This document shows positions 34,299 to 43,343 of a stretch of DNA of 49,494 nt, piece by piece; position 1 is the stretch's first letter, and each line of letters opens with the position of its first letter. The position numbers were made by a program, and so were the translations under genes. Origin of the DNA: Anaeromonas gelatinilytica (GTDB taxonomy: Bacteria > Bacillota > Clostridia > Tissierellales > SIT17); contig NZ_WSFU01000017.1 of NCBI RefSeq assembly GCF_016820635.1, positions 1-49,494 of the forward strand. The letters are read 5' to 3'. The notes under the pieces are model-generated. The model saw nothing but the letters and a program-made list of their open reading frames with translations. It was not told the origin of the DNA and did no database searches.

Positions 34299-35051
34299 TT
34301 AATCAATGATATCTAAATACTTCTTTAATATTTCATCATCTTCTTTTCCAGATAAATAAAAGGTTACCTTAGTATCACCTTTCAATGTATTAACATCTTT
34401 TATATTTAAAATATTCTTTAAATGATTTATAGTTCCAGCATTTCCATCTATTATATCTATATGCTCAGGAACTATTCTTTTAAAATATTCTCTATAAAAA
34501 GGAAAATGAGTACATCCAAGAACAATAGTACTATAATCCTTTAGATTATATGAAGATAACTTCCCCTTTAAATAAGGAATAATAATGTCTTCATCAAATA
34601 TAAAATTCTCTGGAAACTCTACTAATTTAGGTAATGGTAATGGTTGTACTATATCTTCTGAATTTAATTTAGTTACTAAATCATTAAATTTCTTTTCTTT
34701 GAGAGTCAAAGAAGTAGCTGTAACTAATACCTTTTTACCTTCACTTTTCTCTACTGCTGGTTTAACTGCAGGTTCCATTCCTATAATTGGAAATCTATAT
34801 TTCTCCCTTAAATCCTTGACGGCAATACTTGTAGCTGTATTACAGGCTATAACTAATGCATCAATATTCTTCTTAGCTAAAAATTTAACTACATCAAATA
34901 TATATTCCCTTACTTCTTCCTTAGGTTTAGTTCCATAAGGAACATTAGCAGTATCCGCATAATATATGTATTCCATATTAGGTAATTGTCTTAAAGCTTC
35001 CTTTAAAACAGTAATACCTCCAACTCCTGAATCAAATATTCCAATTTTCAT
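34299..35051 (-). CDS. murI: Glutamate racemase
   Basis: A cytoplasmic enzyme of 250 residues that makes D-glutamate for peptidoglycan. FDSGVGGITVLKEAL at the N terminus, the first catalytic cysteine in VIACNTATS and the second in LGCTHFPFY are all present. The start is the ATG at 35051 with GGAGG upstream; the frame extends 18 bases further but that ATG precedes the site. It fits with murF and ddl elsewhere in the window. Confidence 0.96.
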   Translation of the reverse strand: MKIGIFDSGVGGITVLKEALRQLPNMEYIYYADTANVPYGTKPKEEVREYIFDVVKFLAKKNIDALVIACNTATSIAVKDLREKYRFPIIGMEPAVKPAVEKSEGKKVLVTATSLTLKEKKFNDLVTKLNSEDIVQPLPLPKLVEFPENFIFDEDIIIPYLKGKLSSYNLKDYSTIVLGCTHFPFYREYFKRIVPEHIDIIDGNAGTINHLKNILNIKDVNTLKGDTKVTFYLSGKEDDEILKKYLDIID

Positions 35052-35109
35052 AATTACCTCCAAAATCAATCCTGTATACCATATTATGATTGCATATTAT
35101 AATTAAGAC

Positions 35110-35143
35110 AAACTTATTTAATATAATTTCCTTAAATAAGTTT
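35110..35143. other. AT-rich hairpin in the murI upstream region
   Basis: AAACTTATTTAA pairs with TTAAATAAGTTT across about 10 bases. It lies between the DUF1287 gene and murI on the minus strand and could terminate the former. The rest of the 35052-35311 gap is AT-rich, with one isolated DnaA-box word (about 35190-35198) and no gene I can support. Confidence 0.45.
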
Positions 35144-35311
35144 TCTAATCATATTATTAATTATATTTTCATTTTTAAAACCTATAGACTTATCCACAGA
35201 ATTAATAATCTTCTAAAATCCATTTATGTTATTTCCATTCCTAACATCATTTCACACATAACTATTAATCTACTGTCGTCCATTATATCATAAAAACTAT
35301 CTATATTCTAC

Positions 35312-35986
35312 TCAATCAAAATATCTATAATGACCTATTATCCTACCTTCCTCACTCCAATACAATAAATGATTAACTTCCTGAGGATAATCTTTTGCAT
35401 TATGTATTATATATGGAACACCATCTTTTCCTTTTTTATCTGAAACAATAGCTATATGATCGGGTTTTTTTAATACAACTAAATCTCCAGGCTGCCATTG
35501 ACTTAAATTATCATAATCATTAGGAATTACATCTATAGTTAAACTTTTGCCATATTTCTCAAAAAAAATGTGCTGATTCTTCACCCTTCTAAAATCTATA
35601 TTTGAATCGGGATTTCCATTAATTCTAGGATAATCTTCTAAACTGTCCCTTATGTCTTCATCTATTAATAACTTTAAATCATATCCAGCATTTTCATATG
35701 CTCTCCAAATTACATCGGTACATACGCCCTCATATTCTGGAGGATAACCTCCTTCATAATACCCATTTTTATATACCGTTTTATTTTTTATTTCTTGTCT
35801 AGCTCCAGATAATATATCTTCTACATCATTTATGCCATCCTTATCTTTATCTTTTAAAGTACCTATATTTTTTATATAAAATCCTGGTTGTAATATATAT
35901 AATGGCTCTTGTTTTAATGCGTAACTCATAGTCAAAATTAATGATATGAATATAATGATTATTACATTTACAGATTTAAATCTCAT
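35312..35986 (-). CDS. DUF1287 exported protein
   Basis: A 224-residue protein with an N-terminal membrane/signal segment (about 7-24). The DUF1287 domain has DGINDVEDILSGARQEI, YEGVCTDVIWRAYENAGYDL with a conserved Cys, WQPGDLVVLKK, and PDHIAIVSDK with a conserved His. It is related to NlpC/P60-like cysteine folds and may act on the cell wall outside the membrane; activity is not proven. Confidence 0.88.
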   Translation of the reverse strand: MRFKSVNVIIIIFISLILTMSYALKQEPLYILQPGFYIKNIGTLKDKDKDGINDVEDILSGARQEIKNKTVYKNGYYEGGYPPEYEGVCTDVIWRAYENAGYDLKLLIDEDIRDSLEDYPRINGNPDSNIDFRRVKNQHIFFEKYGKSLTIDVIPNDYDNLSQWQPGDLVVLKKPDHIAIVSDKKGKDGVPYIIHNAKDYPQEVNHLLYWSEEGRIIGHYRYFD

Positions 35987-36177
35987 TGATTTCCTCCTAA
36001 CTCATATTAATTTTTACCTTAAACATACACTTTTCCTTCATTCTAAATTTAGGCTCATTTAATTTTAATATTATACAAATTGAAGTATTTATATATTATT
36101 ATTATTTATGTATAACTATTAATTTTCTGTAATATTCCTCTTTTAAAATAATACTATTTATTAAAGGAGGAATGTAT

Positions 36178-37794
36178 ATGGGAAATGTAGTGGAACATTA
36201 TGGGATTTTATCATTAATCCCTCCACTTATAGCAATTTTATTAGCATTTAAAACAAAACAAGTTCTACCATCATTATTTGCAGCAATTTTTATAGGATCT
36301 ACTATTATTCACGATGGAAATATATTTACAGGTTTCTCCAAAACTATCGAAAAATATATAGCAGGTTCTGTAGCCGATGAGTGGAATGCAGGAATTATTA
36401 TATTCGATATTGCTTTGGGCGGCATGATAGGAATAATAGCTAAATCAGGAGGTTCTAAAGCTATAGCTGAATGGTTAGGAAAAAAAGCAAGAACTGCTGA
36501 AAAAGCTATGGCATCTGCTTGGGCAATGGGACTAATTATATTTTTCGATGATTATTCTAACACCTTATTAGTTGGTAATACCATGAGACCTTTAACTGAT
36601 GATCATAAAATATCTAGAGAAAAACTTGCCTTTCTTACAGATTCAACTGCAGCACCAGTTGCCAGTATGGCATTAATATCTACTTGGATAGCCTATGAAA
36701 TGGGATTATTAAGGGATTCCTTCGCAGTTATAGAAATAGAAGTAAATACTTATTCTGCTTTTATACAATCTATTCCTTTTAGATTCTATAGCATAATTAT
36801 GTTAGGATTTGTACTTATGATTTCTCTAACAGGTAGAGACTATGGCCCAATGCTTAAAGCTGAAAGAAGAGCTAGAAAAGAAGGAAAACTAATTGAAGAT
36901 GAAGCTACTCCTCTTGCTTCTAAGGAACTTACTGACATGAAAATAAAAGAAGATACTCCTTTAAGAGCATACAACGCTATTATTCCAGTCATTACTGTTG
37001 TTATTATGGTTATTATAGGATTATATATTAACGGTCGTGGAACTGTCTTAGCTGGAGAAGATACTGAACTTATAGCTAGACTTAATGAATCTCCTTATAC
37101 TTTCACTGTCATTCGTGACGTGATAGGTAATGCTAATGCCGCAGTAGCAATGATGTGGGCTTCCTTCTTAGGTAGTATTGTTGCAATGATATTAGTTTTA
37201 GCCCAAAGAATTTTAACATTTAAAGAAACCATTGAAGCTTGGGTTGATGGAGCAAAATCTCTTATTATGGCTATAATGGTTCTTGTATTAGCATGGGGAA
37301 TTGGTAGTATATGTTCTGACTTAGGAACTGCGAATTATCTTGTTGGAGTATTAGATGGTAAAATATCAGCTAATATATTACCAATGTCTGTTTTTATTTT
37401 AGGTGCATTAATAGCTTTTTCAACAGGTACTTCATGGGGCACTACAGCAATTCTTATGCCTATAGCTGTTCCTTTAGTATATAACTTAAGTGGTGGAGAT
37501 ACAGGTGTAATATTATATGCTACAATAGGTGCTGTATTTACTGGAGCTGTTTTTGGAGATCACTGCTCTCCTATATCCGATACTACCATAATGAGTTCTA
37601 TGTCTTCTGCTTCGGACCATATAGACCATGTTAAAACTCAAATGCCTTATGCATTAACCGTTTCAGTAATTGCTCTTATTACTGGATATTTACCTGCTGC
37701 CCTATTAGGTATAAATCCTGCTATATCTCTAATTACGGGTCTTATATTAGCCTATCTGACAGTAAGATTCTACGGTAAAAAAGTTTCAAATTAA
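36178..37794 (+). CDS. NhaC family Na+/H+ antiporter-like transporter
   Basis: An integral membrane transporter of 538 residues with about 12 segments. FFDDYSNTLLVGNTMRPLTD, STAAPVASMALISTW and VFGDHCSPISDTTIMSS are typical NhaC-family motifs. Members exchange Na+ for H+ or an organic substrate such as malate or an amino acid; the specificity cannot be read. The start is the ATG at 36178 with AAAGGAGG upstream; an ATG six bases earlier is too close to that site. Confidence 0.9.
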   Translation: MGNVVEHYGILSLIPPLIAILLAFKTKQVLPSLFAAIFIGSTIIHDGNIFTGFSKTIEKYIAGSVADEWNAGIIIFDIALGGMIGIIAKSGGSKAIAEWLGKKARTAEKAMASAWAMGLIIFFDDYSNTLLVGNTMRPLTDDHKISREKLAFLTDSTAAPVASMALISTWIAYEMGLLRDSFAVIEIEVNTYSAFIQSIPFRFYSIIMLGFVLMISLTGRDYGPMLKAERRARKEGKLIEDEATPLASKELTDMKIKEDTPLRAYNAIIPVITVVIMVIIGLYINGRGTVLAGEDTELIARLNESPYTFTVIRDVIGNANAAVAMMWASFLGSIVAMILVLAQRILTFKETIEAWVDGAKSLIMAIMVLVLAWGIGSICSDLGTANYLVGVLDGKISANILPMSVFILGALIAFSTGTSWGTTAILMPIAVPLVYNLSGGDTGVILYATIGAVFTGAVFGDHCSPISDTTIMSSMSSASDHIDHVKTQMPYALTVSVIALITGYLPAALLGINPAISLITGLILAYLTVRFYGKKVSN

Positions 37795-37830
37795 AATAAT
37801 TAAATGTAATAACCTTAAAATAATTTTTAA

Positions 37831-37866
37831 TAGAGTAGATAGTATATATTATCCACTCTATTTTTT
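37831..37866 (+). terminator. Terminator of the NhaC-family gene
   Basis: TAGAGTAGATA pairs with TATCCACTCTA with one mismatch and is followed by TTTTTTA. Confidence 0.8.
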
Positions 37867-37942
37867 ATATAACTATTTACTTATTTATTGTATAATATGA
37901 TAAAATAAGTAGGAAGAAAATTAATGCAAAGCAGGTGATTAT

Positions 37943-38386
37943 ATGTTTGATATTATTTTTTCAGGACTATCCTCAATTTTTAGATATCTTTTTATTCTTT
38001 TAATATATCTTTTTATGTTTGGAATAATTCGATTAATCTATTTAGATATTAAGGGAATTAAAAATAAAGAAATAAGAGGAAATACATATTTAAAACTTAT
38101 AAATAGAAAAGATTCTCTTCCATTTAAAGTGGATGAATTTTATTCATTAGTATCTAATGTAACTATAGGTAGATCAAAAAATAATAAAATTATTATTAAA
38201 GATCCTTATATATCAAAAAAACATGCTAAAATAATCAAAGAAAGAAATCAATATTTTATAGAAGATTTAAATAGCGCAAATGGAACATTCTTGAATAGTG
38301 AAGAAATAATGGATGCAGCTATATTAAAAAATGGTGATATTATAACAATAGGAAGTATAAATTTTCTATTTGTAACTGAACAATAA
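37943..38386 (+). CDS. Membrane-anchored FHA domain protein
   Basis: A 147-residue protein with an N-terminal membrane helix (about 13-35) and a C-terminal FHA domain (about 65-147). Phosphothreonine-binding residues are GRS (76-78), SKKH (91-94) and NG in DLNSANGTF (110-116). It should recruit a Thr-phosphorylated partner to the cell-wall machinery. It is 12 bases upstream of rodA and starts the FHA-RodA-PbpA cluster. No kinase or phosphatase gene is in the cluster. Confidence 0.92.
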   Translation: MFDIIFSGLSSIFRYLFILLIYLFMFGIIRLIYLDIKGIKNKEIRGNTYLKLINRKDSLPFKVDEFYSLVSNVTIGRSKNNKIIIKDPYISKKHAKIIKERNQYFIEDLNSANGTFLNSEEIMDAAILKNGDIITIGSINFLFVTEQ

Positions 38387-38398
38387 AGAGGTGTTTTT

Positions 38399-39646
38399 AT
38401 GGCTACTCGTAAAGTTAATTTTAAGCGCCCACAAAACTTTCTTTTTTTCTTAAACTTATTAAGTCTATCATTAGTTATACTCTATAATAAGAGCTTTGAT
38501 AGATTATCAGTTGGAGTTGTTGTTGGGCTTACACTAACAATATATATATCTAATCTATTACTCCTTAAAATTTCATCAGGAGATCATTATCTTCTCCAAA
38601 TTGTAAGTATGATGATGAGTTTAGGGATAATAATGATTTACCGTATAAACCCCGAACTAGGTTTTACACAAGTTATATGGTATGTGATAGGTATTATGAC
38701 TTTTTATTTGACATATTTTATTATTAAAAAAATAACATTTTGGCCAAAGTGTATGAAACTCTATATTGGAGCATCATTCTTATTATTTTTATTAACTTTA
38801 ATCTTTGGTAGTACAATCAAAGGAGCAACTAACTGGATACAAATAAGAGGACATACATTTCAACCAGTAGAGGTTATAAAGATTCTTTTTGTTTTCTTTC
38901 TAGCATCCTATTATGTAAATAGAAATAAATTTGAAAACAAATATATTTTATCAATTATAGTTTATCTTCATATTGGATTTTTATTTATTCAAAAAGATTT
39001 AGGCTCTGCAATGCTATTTTATATGGTTTTTATTGTAATATTTTATGTTTATGAAAATGACAGAAAATTTATATTAATAAATATTATAGCAGCTATTTTA
39101 ATGGCAATATTAGGTTATTTTGCCTTTGGGCATGTTCAAATAAGGGTAGAAGCTTGGTTAAATCCGTGGAGTGATATATCTGGTAACGGTTATCAAATAA
39201 CCCAATCTTTATTCGCTATAGCTGAAGGAGGTTTTCTAGGAAAAGGAATTGGAAATGGGTATCCTTCTTTTATACCAGAAGTACAAACTGACTTTATATT
39301 TTCAGCGATATGTGAAGAATTAGGTATTCTTACTGGTATAGCTGTTATAATGTTATTTTTAATATTAATTTATAGAGGTATTAAAATCTCCTTAGAGCAA
39401 AAAAATCAATTTTATAGAATAGTTGCCTTGGGAATAACACTTACCTTAGGATTTCAAACTTTTATAATATTGGGAGGAGTTACGAAACTTATACCTCTTA
39501 CAGGAATCACTCTTCCCTTTTTAAGTTATGGAGGTAGTTCACTAGTCATGAGTTTTGCAGCTTTAGGAATATTACAAGTTGCCTCAGAATATATTTACTC
39601 AGAACAGGAGGAGAATTATGAACAAGGAACAAAAGAGGATAATTAA
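38399..39646 (+). CDS. FtsW/RodA/SpoVE family peptidoglycan polymerase
   Basis: A membrane SEDS glycosyltransferase of 415 residues with about ten segments that polymerises lipid II. Seen are GSTIKGATNWIQIRGHTFQPVE, IQKDLGSAMLF, YQITQSLFAIAEGGFLGKGIG with the conserved acidic loop, QTDFIFSAICEELG, and TGITLPFLSYGGSS. Its 3' end overlaps the PBP gene by 29 bases, so the SEDS polymerase and the transpeptidase are made together. Confidence 0.94.
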   Translation: MATRKVNFKRPQNFLFFLNLLSLSLVILYNKSFDRLSVGVVVGLTLTIYISNLLLLKISSGDHYLLQIVSMMMSLGIIMIYRINPELGFTQVIWYVIGIMTFYLTYFIIKKITFWPKCMKLYIGASFLLFLLTLIFGSTIKGATNWIQIRGHTFQPVEVIKILFVFFLASYYVNRNKFENKYILSIIVYLHIGFLFIQKDLGSAMLFYMVFIVIFYVYENDRKFILINIIAAILMAILGYFAFGHVQIRVEAWLNPWSDISGNGYQITQSLFAIAEGGFLGKGIGNGYPSFIPEVQTDFIFSAICEELGILTGIAVIMLFLILIYRGIKISLEQKNQFYRIVALGITLTLGFQTFIILGGVTKLIPLTGITLPFLSYGGSSLVMSFAALGILQVASEYIYSEQEENYEQGTKEDN

Positions 39647-41051
39647 AGTACTCTTTCTCTTAAGTATATTATTTATTTCTCTAATAGTATACTTAACCTA
39701 TTTTGAGCTTTTTCGAGCAGAAGAAGTTAAAAATAGTAGCTATAATAAAAGACCTGCTAATGATGAATATGTCCTTAGAGGATCAATATATGATAGAAAT
39801 AAAACTTTATTAGCATATAGTACTAAATCAAATGATGATGCCCAAGTACGTAACTATGAATACAATAATTTATATAGTCATATTATAGGATATTATGACA
39901 ATATATATGGTCAATCAGGATTAGAAAAATCATATAATTCTGCCCTTTCTGACAGTAATGTTATAGATGATGTTAAAAATGTCTTTTTTCAAGTTTTAGA
40001 TAATTTCAAGATTAATGAAGAAAACATACCTTTAATTAAAGAATCTCAAGGGCATAGTTTAGTTTTGACTATTGATCATGCTTTACAACAATATACAAAA
40101 GAACAATTAGGTAATAGAAAAGGCTCTATAGTAGTTATGAATCCTAAAAATGGAGATATTCTTTCAATGGTAAATTATCCTGATTTTAATCCAAATGATT
40201 TAAGTAACAATTGGGAAAAAATATCTTCTGATGAAGAAAATCCATTAATAAATAGAGCTACTGAGGGATTATATACTCCAGGATCAATATATAAAATTAT
40301 AACTACTACTGCTGCCTTAGAAACTGAAGGTATTGACACCCAATTTAACTGTGAAGGTGAAATTAATATTGGAGGATTTATATTAAAAGACCAAAGTGCC
40401 CATGGTAATGTAAATTTATCTGAAGCCTTAATAAAATCTTGTAATGTTAGTTTTGGACAAATTGGTGTTCAATTAGGTCAAGATAATTTAAACAATATTT
40501 CGGAAAAATTTATGTTCAATAAAAAAATTCCTTTTGATATAAATACTAAAAAATCTATCTTCCCTAAAAATAAAATGGATAAAGCGGAAATAGGAAGTAC
40601 AAGTATTGGACAAGGAAAATTAGAAGTCACTCCACTCAATATGGCTCTAATGACTTCAGCAATAGCAAATAATGGTGAAATGATGACTCCTAATCTTGTA
40701 AAAAGTGTTATTAATTCTAATGGTACCATAATAGAAGAATCTGAACCTAAAGTATTATCTACTGTCACTACCTCTGAAATAGCAAATAATATAACCGAAA
40801 TGATGGTAGATGTAGTAAATCAAGGAACAGGAACTCAGGCAAAGATAAATGGTATAAATGTTGCTGGAAAAACGGGTACAGCCCAAAATTCAGGTAAAGA
40901 TCATGTATGGTTCGTTGCTTTTGCTCCAGCTGAAAATCCTCAAATTGCAATATCTGTATTGTTAGAAAATAATGGTGGTAGTGGTGGTGCTAATGCAGCT
41001 CCAATTGCAAGAAACATTATTATAAAAGCTTTGAATAATATACAACAATAA
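39618..41051 (+). CDS. Class B penicillin-binding protein (PbpA type)
   Basis: A transpeptidase of 477 residues with one N-terminal membrane segment. The active-site motifs are SIYK (Ser about 223, Lys about 226), SCN and KTG in AGKTGTAQN. It lacks PASTA repeats and the long N-terminal domain, resembling actinobacterial PbpA. It cross-links peptidoglycan with the RodA-type polymerase encoded upstream. The start is the ATG at 39618 with AGGAGG in the rodA end. Confidence 0.93.
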   Translation: MNKEQKRIIKVLFLLSILFISLIVYLTYFELFRAEEVKNSSYNKRPANDEYVLRGSIYDRNKTLLAYSTKSNDDAQVRNYEYNNLYSHIIGYYDNIYGQSGLEKSYNSALSDSNVIDDVKNVFFQVLDNFKINEENIPLIKESQGHSLVLTIDHALQQYTKEQLGNRKGSIVVMNPKNGDILSMVNYPDFNPNDLSNNWEKISSDEENPLINRATEGLYTPGSIYKIITTTAALETEGIDTQFNCEGEINIGGFILKDQSAHGNVNLSEALIKSCNVSFGQIGVQLGQDNLNNISEKFMFNKKIPFDINTKKSIFPKNKMDKAEIGSTSIGQGKLEVTPLNMALMTSAIANNGEMMTPNLVKSVINSNGTIIEESEPKVLSTVTTSEIANNITEMMVDVVNQGTGTQAKINGINVAGKTGTAQNSGKDHVWFVAFAPAENPQIAISVLLENNGGSGGANAAPIARNIIIKALNNIQQ

Positions 41052-41074
41052 TCAAAATTTTATTTTATAAATAG

Positions 41075-41103
41075 TTGACAATTAATATTATTTTTATTAA
41101 AAT
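41075..41103 (+). promoter_or_regulatory. Promoter of the glcT-pts cluster
   Basis: TTGACA (41075-41080), 17 bases, TAAAAT (41098-41103). The start is near 41110, ahead of the antiterminator gene. Confidence 0.72.
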
Positions 41104-41147
41104 CAAATTTAGTATGTACTGTGAAAATATTTTCCCGGAGGCCTCCA

Positions 41148-41978
41148 ATGGAAAAATACCAAATAATTAAAATTCTAAGCAACAATGTTGTATTAGTAGA
41201 AAAACAAAATAAAGATTATATTCTTGTAGGTAAAGGAATAGGTTTTGGAAAGAAAAAAGGTCAATTAATAAGTAATACTCAAGCTATTGAAAATACCTTT
41301 ATTTCCTTAGAAGCTGTAGATTCAGGAGAATTCAATGATATGATATCTAATGTTGATCCTAAAATAATTGAATTAACTCAAAAAATTGTATCAATGATTT
41401 CTAATGAAACTAATAAGCAATTAAACCCTCATTTTCATTTAGGTTTAATTGACCATATTAATTTTGCTATAAAACGCTTAAAAGAAGGAATCGAGATAGT
41501 AAATCCTTTTTTATCAGAAACTAAACTACTCTACCCTATGGAATATGATTTAGCTAAAAGATCAGTAAAAATACTTAAAGAAAATTTAAATATAGATATT
41601 CCCGAGGCTGAAATTGGATTCATAGCATTTCATATATATGGTGCAAATAATAATAAATCAAAAAATGATGCCCTTGAGAGTTCTAAAATCATTAATAAAA
41701 TAATTCATTTTATTAAAATAAAACTTAATTTAAATTTAGATGAAAATTCTTTAGATTATATTAGATTTATCACTCACCTTAAAGGCGTATTAGATAGAAG
41801 TAAAAAAAATAAAAATATAAAAAATATATTTTTAAAACAATTAAAAAAAGATATAACATATGAGTATAAAATTGCTTATGATATGTCAGAAATTATCAAA
41901 AAAGATTTAAATATAAAAATCACTGAAGACGAAATAGGATTTATTGCAATTCATTTATATAAATTAAATAATTCATAA
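41148..41978 (+). CDS. glcT: PRD-containing transcription antiterminator, LicT/GlcT type
   Basis: An RNA-binding antiterminator of 276 residues controlled by PTS phosphorylation. The N-terminal RNA-binding domain (about 1-55) contains NNVVLVEKQNKDYILVGKGI. Two PTS regulation domains follow, with conserved His at about 103 (LIDHINFA), 162 (FIAFHIYG), 210 (FITHLKGV) and 269 (FIAIHLY). The start is the ATG at 41148 with CGGAGG upstream. A RAT site and terminator lie right after it, ahead of a glucose-type IIB-IIA gene, the typical GlcT layout. Confidence 0.93.
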   Translation: MEKYQIIKILSNNVVLVEKQNKDYILVGKGIGFGKKKGQLISNTQAIENTFISLEAVDSGEFNDMISNVDPKIIELTQKIVSMISNETNKQLNPHFHLGLIDHINFAIKRLKEGIEIVNPFLSETKLLYPMEYDLAKRSVKILKENLNIDIPEAEIGFIAFHIYGANNNKSKNDALESSKIINKIIHFIKIKLNLNLDENSLDYIRFITHLKGVLDRSKKNKNIKNIFLKQLKKDITYEYKIAYDMSEIIKKDLNIKITEDEIGFIAIHLYKLNNS

Positions 41979-41985
41979 TTCTATT

Positions 41986-42014
41986 AGCGTGTTACTGATT
42001 CGATCAGGCATGAG
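41986..42014 (+). promoter_or_regulatory. RAT site (antiterminator target RNA)
   Basis: The sequence GTGTTACTGATTCGATCAGG, followed by CATGAG, matches ribonucleic antiterminator targets of the SacY/LicT/GlcT family. It overlaps the 5' arm of the terminator at 42009, so binding of the antiterminator would prevent that hairpin. Confidence 0.85.
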
Positions 42015-42086
42015 CTAAGGATTTTATATAATAGTTATTTATCATTATGGAAATAACTATTATATACCTTAGTTCATGTCTTTTTA
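42009..42086 (+). terminator. Attenuator terminator before the PTS gene
   Basis: CATGAGCTAAGG with ATATAATAGTTATTT on one side pairs with AAATAACTATTATAT and CCTTAGTTCATG on the other, followed by TCTTTTTATT. The long stem overlaps the RAT site. Confidence 0.88.
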
Positions 42087-42115
42087 TTATTTAAAATATC
42101 TTAGGAGGTAAAATT

Positions 42116-42994
42116 ATGGGTAATGTAAAAAATAATATTTTTTCTACTTTACAAAAAATAGGTAAATCATTAATGATGCCTGTTTCTGTACTTCCTGAAG
42201 TATCAGCCTCAGAAAAGGCAGTTGAAGTACTAAAAGCCTTAGGAGATTCTAAAAATATAAAAAATATAGATGCATGTATCACTAGATTAAGATTAAATCT
42301 CTATGACTCTTCTATAGTAGATAAAAAAAGGCTTAAAAATCTAGGTGCATCAGGAATAATGGATGCTGGTGGAGAAAATATTCAAGTAATCTTTGGTACA
42401 GAATCAAATCAATTAAAAGAAGAAATAAAAGACATAATGTCTGTTGGTGATACACAAGCTATAAAAATTAAAGATGATAATAATTTATCTGAAAAATCTA
42501 CAACTAATAAATCCTGTAAAACTCCTATCTCTACTGAAGGAGAAATAATATTGAAATCACCTTTATCTGGTAAATTGATAAAGATAGAGAATGTACCAGA
42601 TGAAACTTTTGCACAGAAATTTTTAGGCGATGGAATAGCCATTGATCCTACATCTGGGACAATAACTGCTCCTATTAGTGGAAAAATTGCACAATTATTT
42701 GAAACAAAACATGCAATTGGTATAATCACTAATGAAGGCATAGAAATTTTAATTCATATTGGAATTGATACTGTACAGTTAAAAGGTGAAGGCTTCAAAT
42801 CCTTCGTATCTCAAGGTGATACTGTAAAAGCTGGAGATAAATTAATAGAGTTTGATTTAGACTTTGTTAAAAATAAAGCTAAATCAATGATTACTCCAGT
42901 AATAATTACAAATATCAATGACTTCAAAGATTTCGAAGTATTACCTGAGGGTAAAGTAAATAATAATGAAAATTTATTAAGAATTAAACTATAA
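42116..42994 (+). CDS. Glucose-type PTS protein with IIB and IIA domains but no IIC
   Basis: A soluble 292-residue protein. Residues 12-27, LQKIGKSLMMPVSVLP, are nearly the first segment of glucose permease IIC (as in PtsG). The following 300-400 membrane residues are absent; the chain moves straight to IIB (about 30-108) with phospho-Cys C54 in IDACITRLRL. A linker (about 110-140) leads to IIA (about 145-290) with H199 and phospho-His H214 (ILIHIGIDTV). It would receive phosphate from HPr but cannot itself move sugar. Upstream are the RAT/terminator and glcT; downstream ptsH and ptsI. Codon use equals its neighbours. Confidence 0.92.
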   Translation: MGNVKNNIFSTLQKIGKSLMMPVSVLPEVSASEKAVEVLKALGDSKNIKNIDACITRLRLNLYDSSIVDKKRLKNLGASGIMDAGGENIQVIFGTESNQLKEEIKDIMSVGDTQAIKIKDDNNLSEKSTTNKSCKTPISTEGEIILKSPLSGKLIKIENVPDETFAQKFLGDGIAIDPTSGTITAPISGKIAQLFETKHAIGIITNEGIEILIHIGIDTVQLKGEGFKSFVSQGDTVKAGDKLIEFDLDFVKNKAKSMITPVIITNINDFKDFEVLPEGKVNNNENLLRIKL

Positions 42995-43068
42995 TCAAAT
43001 TAATCATTAGGAAGTCATAATTTATTATGATTTCCTTTAGATATATTAAAACTTAGGAGGTATTTAAA

Positions 43069-43326
43069 ATGGAAAAAACTATAATAGTATCTAATGAATC
43101 AGGACTTCATGCAAGACCTGCAGGTTTACTTGTTAGCAAGGCAAAAAATTATGCGTCAGATATTCAAATTAAATATCAGGACAAGATTGTAAATGCAAAA
43201 TCAATAATGAATTTATTGAGCCTTGGTCTGAGTAAAGGTTCTGAAATAACTATAATAACTAAGGGCGATGATGAAGAAAAAGCCCTTAATGAATTAGTTG
43301 ATCTATTAGAAAATCAACTTGATTAA
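43069..43326 (+). CDS. ptsH: Phosphocarrier protein HPr
   Basis: An 85-residue cytoplasmic phosphocarrier. His14 in SGLHARPAGL accepts phosphate from enzyme I, and Ser45 in KSIMNLLSLGL is the site usually modified by HPr kinase. It is followed 14 bases later by ptsI. A hairpin AGGAAGTCATAA/TTATGATTTCCT (43009-43036) lies in the gap from the IIB-IIA gene and may tune expression. GGAGG precedes the ATG. Confidence 0.97.
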   Translation: MEKTIIVSNESGLHARPAGLLVSKAKNYASDIQIKYQDKIVNAKSIMNLLSLGLSKGSEITIITKGDDEEKALNELVDLLENQLD

Positions 43327-43343
43327 TAAAAGGAGGACTTATG

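Noticed and set aside
35090-35293. Plus-strand frame of 67 codons upstream of murI
   Set aside because: AT-rich, low-complexity composition, no ribosome site, nothing recognisable.
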